In this document: in pieces, positions 4,956-6,481 of the stretch
Layout of the letters: the number at the start of each line of letters is the position of its first letter
Position numbering within the stretch: position 1 is the stretch's first letter
Assembly (NCBI GenBank): GCA_023382135.1
Contig: JAMCQK010000207.1
Coordinates: 1 to 6,481 of the forward strand
DNA length: 6,481 nt
From: Deinococcus sp.
GTDB taxonomy: Bacteria > Deinococcota > Deinococci > Deinococcales > Thermaceae
Reading direction: 5' to 3'
Program-made: the position numbers and the translations under genes
Notes under the pieces: generated by a model
The model's database searches: none
The model's input: the letters and a program-made list of their open reading frames with translations, nothing else
What the model was told of the DNA's origin: nothing

Positions 4956-5609
4956 TTAGGCAAGAAAAAAACGCCAAAAGATAACACCGCCTGTCAGGGT
5001 AATGAACACTGGCGCCCTGGGTCCTTTTGCCGCCAGCGATAAAGAGGTGAAGAACGCAAGCACCAGCAAAATGCCGGCTGGGATGATCATCACATAGTTG
5101 ATGAGTCCGCCCATTCCCGGATCGTAGCGATTTTTCCAGAACTTCACCTCGGTATAGGCGGTCTTGAAGCGGGGATCCGGCTTCAGGACCCGCGCCTTCA
5201 GGGTCCATTGGCGAAAGGGCCGACCATTCAACTCCAACGTGCCCAATCTGCTGTCCCCATAATTGCTGGGCAATGTATGGTTGACCGAGCCTGCGGAGTA
5301 AACCTGTCGAAGGAAGACTTTTCCATCCGGGGCTATGATCGCCACTTCGAAATCGGCTGCTAGCGGAACCCCGACAAACTTCGGATCATGATTCACGCTG
5401 CTTATGAACAGCGTGTACGTATCCTTGCCCCACACGCGGAAAGGCACAGACACCCAGTCGGTGACTGCGGAAAGGTCGATCTGAATCACAGGCTCGCCCG
5501 CACGGTTGTCCCGGAGAACCCCTTGAATAAAAACAACCATGCATGCCAGCGCAAGCGTAAAAGAAGCAATCCAGGTACCCCAAAGAGCTTTCAGCTTCCA
5601 GGAATTCAT
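4956..5609 (-). CDS. Unrecognised membrane protein with large extracytoplasmic domain
   Basis: I do not recognise this 217-residue protein. It has a positively charged start (MNSWKLK), a hydrophobic helix at about 8-30, a polar, probably beta-rich domain at about 31-165 that should lie outside the cytoplasm, and two more hydrophobic segments at about 168-192 and 199-213. No conserved catalytic motif stands out. The ATG at 5609 is chosen because the helix follows it naturally. It has a modest GGAAG site 8 nt upstream. An in-frame GTG at 5666 would add 19 residues and start inside the attC-like site. The stop codon TAA is part of a GCCTAAC sequence (complement of 4955-4961), and the same 7 bases in opposite orientation lie just before the gene (5633-5639). 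That is how a gene cassette would look. Neighbours are a cupin gene upstream and a DUF3224 relic downstream. Confidence 0.75.
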   Translation of the reverse strand: MNSWKLKALWGTWIASFTLALACMVVFIQGVLRDNRAGEPVIQIDLSAVTDWVSVPFRVWGKDTYTLFISSVNHDPKFVGVPLAADFEVAIIAPDGKVFLRQVYSAGSVNHTLPSNYGDSRLGTLELNGRPFRQWTLKARVLKPDPRFKTAYTEVKFWKNRYDPGMGGLINYVMIIPAGILLVLAFFTSLSLAAKGPRAPVFITLTGGVIFWRFFLA

Positions 5610-5632
5610 AGCAACGACTTCCGAATGGGCTT

Positions 5633-5707
5633 GCCTAACGGAAAGTATCAGCCGCGGCCCCACCACCTCGCACCACGCCCACCGCCGGCTGCATGCGGTC
5701 GTTAAAC
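5633..5707 (-). other. Candidate integron attC-like recombination site
   Basis: Read on the minus strand, the site starts GTTTAAC (RYYYAAC form) 13 nt after the cupin stop and ends GTTAGGC (GTTRRRY form) 23 nt before the membrane-protein ATG. Inside, CAGCCG and CGGCTG are inverted and each is separated from its end box by exactly 9 nt. The stem extends to 9 bp (with CGG/CCG) if one G on the first arm bulges out, like the extrahelical base of attC. The centre (about 24 nt) is unpaired. Boxes, spacing and bulge fit attC, but the inner boxes differ from the common AAGCCG type. No integrase is in the window. Confidence 0.45.
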
Positions 5708-5720
5708 AGACCCCGGCGAC

Positions 5721-6107
5721 TCATGATCGAAGCATCGTTAAAACCATCTTGAAGCTGGTGACGGCCTTCAGCGCATGAGGTTGATTGGCGGGCATGATTA
5801 TCATCTCGCCTTGCTTCACGCAATGTACCTGACCGCTTATGGTCACCTCAGCCTCACCGTCCAAGATGAAAACCAGGGCGTCATACGGCACGGTGTGTTC
5901 GCTAAGCCCCTGCGACCGGTCGAAGGCAAATAGAGTGACTGAGCCGGACTCCCGCTTCAAAAGTGTGCGGCTTACGACCGAGCCATCTTGATACTGGACG
6001 AGATCGCTCAGCTTGGTGACATGTCCAGGCGGGTTCGTGTGCTCCGAGTTATTCTTGGCTAGCGTCATGCTCCCCCGATTCTTGGCCTTCCCTACGGCCG
6101 CCAACAT
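5721..6107 (-). CDS. Single-domain cupin protein
   Basis: A small soluble beta-barrel protein, 128 residues from the ATG at 6107 or 115 from the ATG at 6068. Similarity to the family begins near LVQYQDGSVVSRTLLKRESGSV. Cupin motif 1 appears as GLSEHTVPYDALVFILDGEAEV and motif 2 as GEMIIMPANQPHALKA. A single His in each motif, plus Glu/Asp, replaces the usual HxH...E set, which I recall as common in this stand-alone subgroup. It ends KMVLTMLRS, as such proteins do. The start is uncertain: the downstream ATG has GGGGGAG only 1 nt away, and the upstream one a weak GGGG. Substrate and reaction cannot be told from the sequence, though these proteins are presumed to bind small molecules or metal. 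It follows the Nudix gene by 11 nt (from the ATG at 6107) and precedes the attC-like site. Confidence 0.87.
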   Translation of the reverse strand: MLAAVGKAKNRGSMTLAKNNSEHTNPPGHVTKLSDLVQYQDGSVVSRTLLKRESGSVTLFAFDRSQGLSEHTVPYDALVFILDGEAEVTISGQVHCVKQGEMIIMPANQPHALKAVTSFKMVLTMLRS

Positions 6108-6118
6108 CCCCGCTTACT

Positions 6119-6481
6119 TTAACGTATTCGGCTTGTTTGACGGCTGAACGCGTGCTCGGCGTCAACATCTTTGCCTTCTGACCAGGCTCTGGCAAAGCTC
6201 TTCAATATCGGTCTAACCGGCGGACTTACCTGTGTCGGTAATTCTTGGATACCGAAAAATCCAAACTCGACGTGTTCATCCTTTCCTATCTTTACTTCTC
6301 CTCGCACGTCCCGGGCAACGCATACTACCGACACGTTATAGACCTGCGCTCCATTGGGGTATTCGTAAAACAACGCCGGCCCGGAAAAACACCAAACAAA
6401 AACATCTCGCCAATCTCAAGTTCAGTTTCTTCCTTGGTTTCGCGCCTTGCTGTATCTTCGATACTTTCGCGAAGTTCCATC
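6119..6481 (-). pseudogene. Nudix hydrolase, cut by right edge and frameshifted
   Basis: The minus strand enters with MELRESIEDTARRETKEETEL, the main part of the Nudix box (GX5EX7REUXEEXGU). Its first Gly lies outside the window, and the late Gly is replaced by Glu. After EIGEMFLFGVF the frame breaks: continuing gives FPGRRC and soon a stop. In the neighbouring frame the protein goes on with SGPALFYEYPNGAQVYNV, then HVEFGFFGIQELP and VSPPVRPILKSF, the standard C-terminal part of this Nudix subgroup. One missing T in a run of five (plus 6385-6389) explains the break. Nudix enzymes hydrolyse nucleoside diphosphates linked to another group; the substrate here is unknown. A sequencing error would make this an intact gene. 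It is followed by the cupin gene on the same strand. Confidence 0.85.

Noticed and set aside
6117..6216. A second attC-like site between the Nudix and cupin genes
   Set aside because: GTTAAAG misses the last pyrimidine of GTTRRRY, the preceding AAGCCG is in the wrong orientation, and no RYYYAAC partner lies at a suitable distance. It is kept only as a weak hint in the array finding.
1..6481. CRISPR arrays, insertion-sequence ends or rRNA
   Set aside because: No regularly spaced repeats, transposase motifs or rRNA segments were seen.

Overview
The window reads as chromosomal DNA of a fairly GC-rich bacterium. Two promoters (for the ArsR regulator and the MscS channel) place a -10 box only 6 to 8 nt before the start codon, which predicts leaderless mRNAs. 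Other genes use strong AAGGAG-type Shine-Dalgarno sites, and the tRNA encodes its own CCA. That mix and the general look of the proteins suggest the Deinococcota (a Thermus/Meiothermus-like organism). This is an inference and cannot be proved from the window.

Positions 1-2921 (all minus strand) hold a heavy-metal homeostasis locus. Transcription runs right to left: an ArsR/SmtB-type metal sensor (2921-2547), an operator/promoter region (about 2377-2428), a small His/Gly-rich double zinc-ribbon protein (2199-1888), a Tat-exported DUF411 metal-binding protein (1750-1286), a CzcD-type cation diffusion facilitator (1283-381) and the N-terminus of a P1B-type metal ATPase (366-1, running off the left edge). 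The last three genes are 2 and 14 nt apart and form an operon. A TGAA-N6-TTCA palindrome typical of SmtB/CzrA/CadC operators sits beside a second palindrome that covers the predicted -35 box. The simplest model is derepression of efflux and sequestration genes by Zn/Cd/Co or similar ions.

Positions 2922-4468 hold housekeeping genes: tRNA-Phe(GAA) on the plus strand, a strong apparently bidirectional terminator, and a convergent MscS-family mechanosensitive channel gene on the minus strand.

Positions 4469-6481 look different, with lower GC by eye, small accessory genes all on the minus strand, and decay. In transcription order they are: a Nudix hydrolase cut by the right edge and carrying a one-base frameshift; a cupin; an unrecognised three-helix membrane protein; and a DUF3224 pseudogene with a nonsense codon and further frame damage. 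A 75-bp site between the cupin and membrane genes resembles an integron attC site. It has RYYYAAC and GTTRRRY ends, 9-nt spacers on both sides, an inner stem and one bulged base. The membrane gene is bounded by mutually complementary R-box-like sequences, and its stop codon lies inside one of them. This suggests, but does not prove, a relic gene-cassette array. No integrase is visible in the window.
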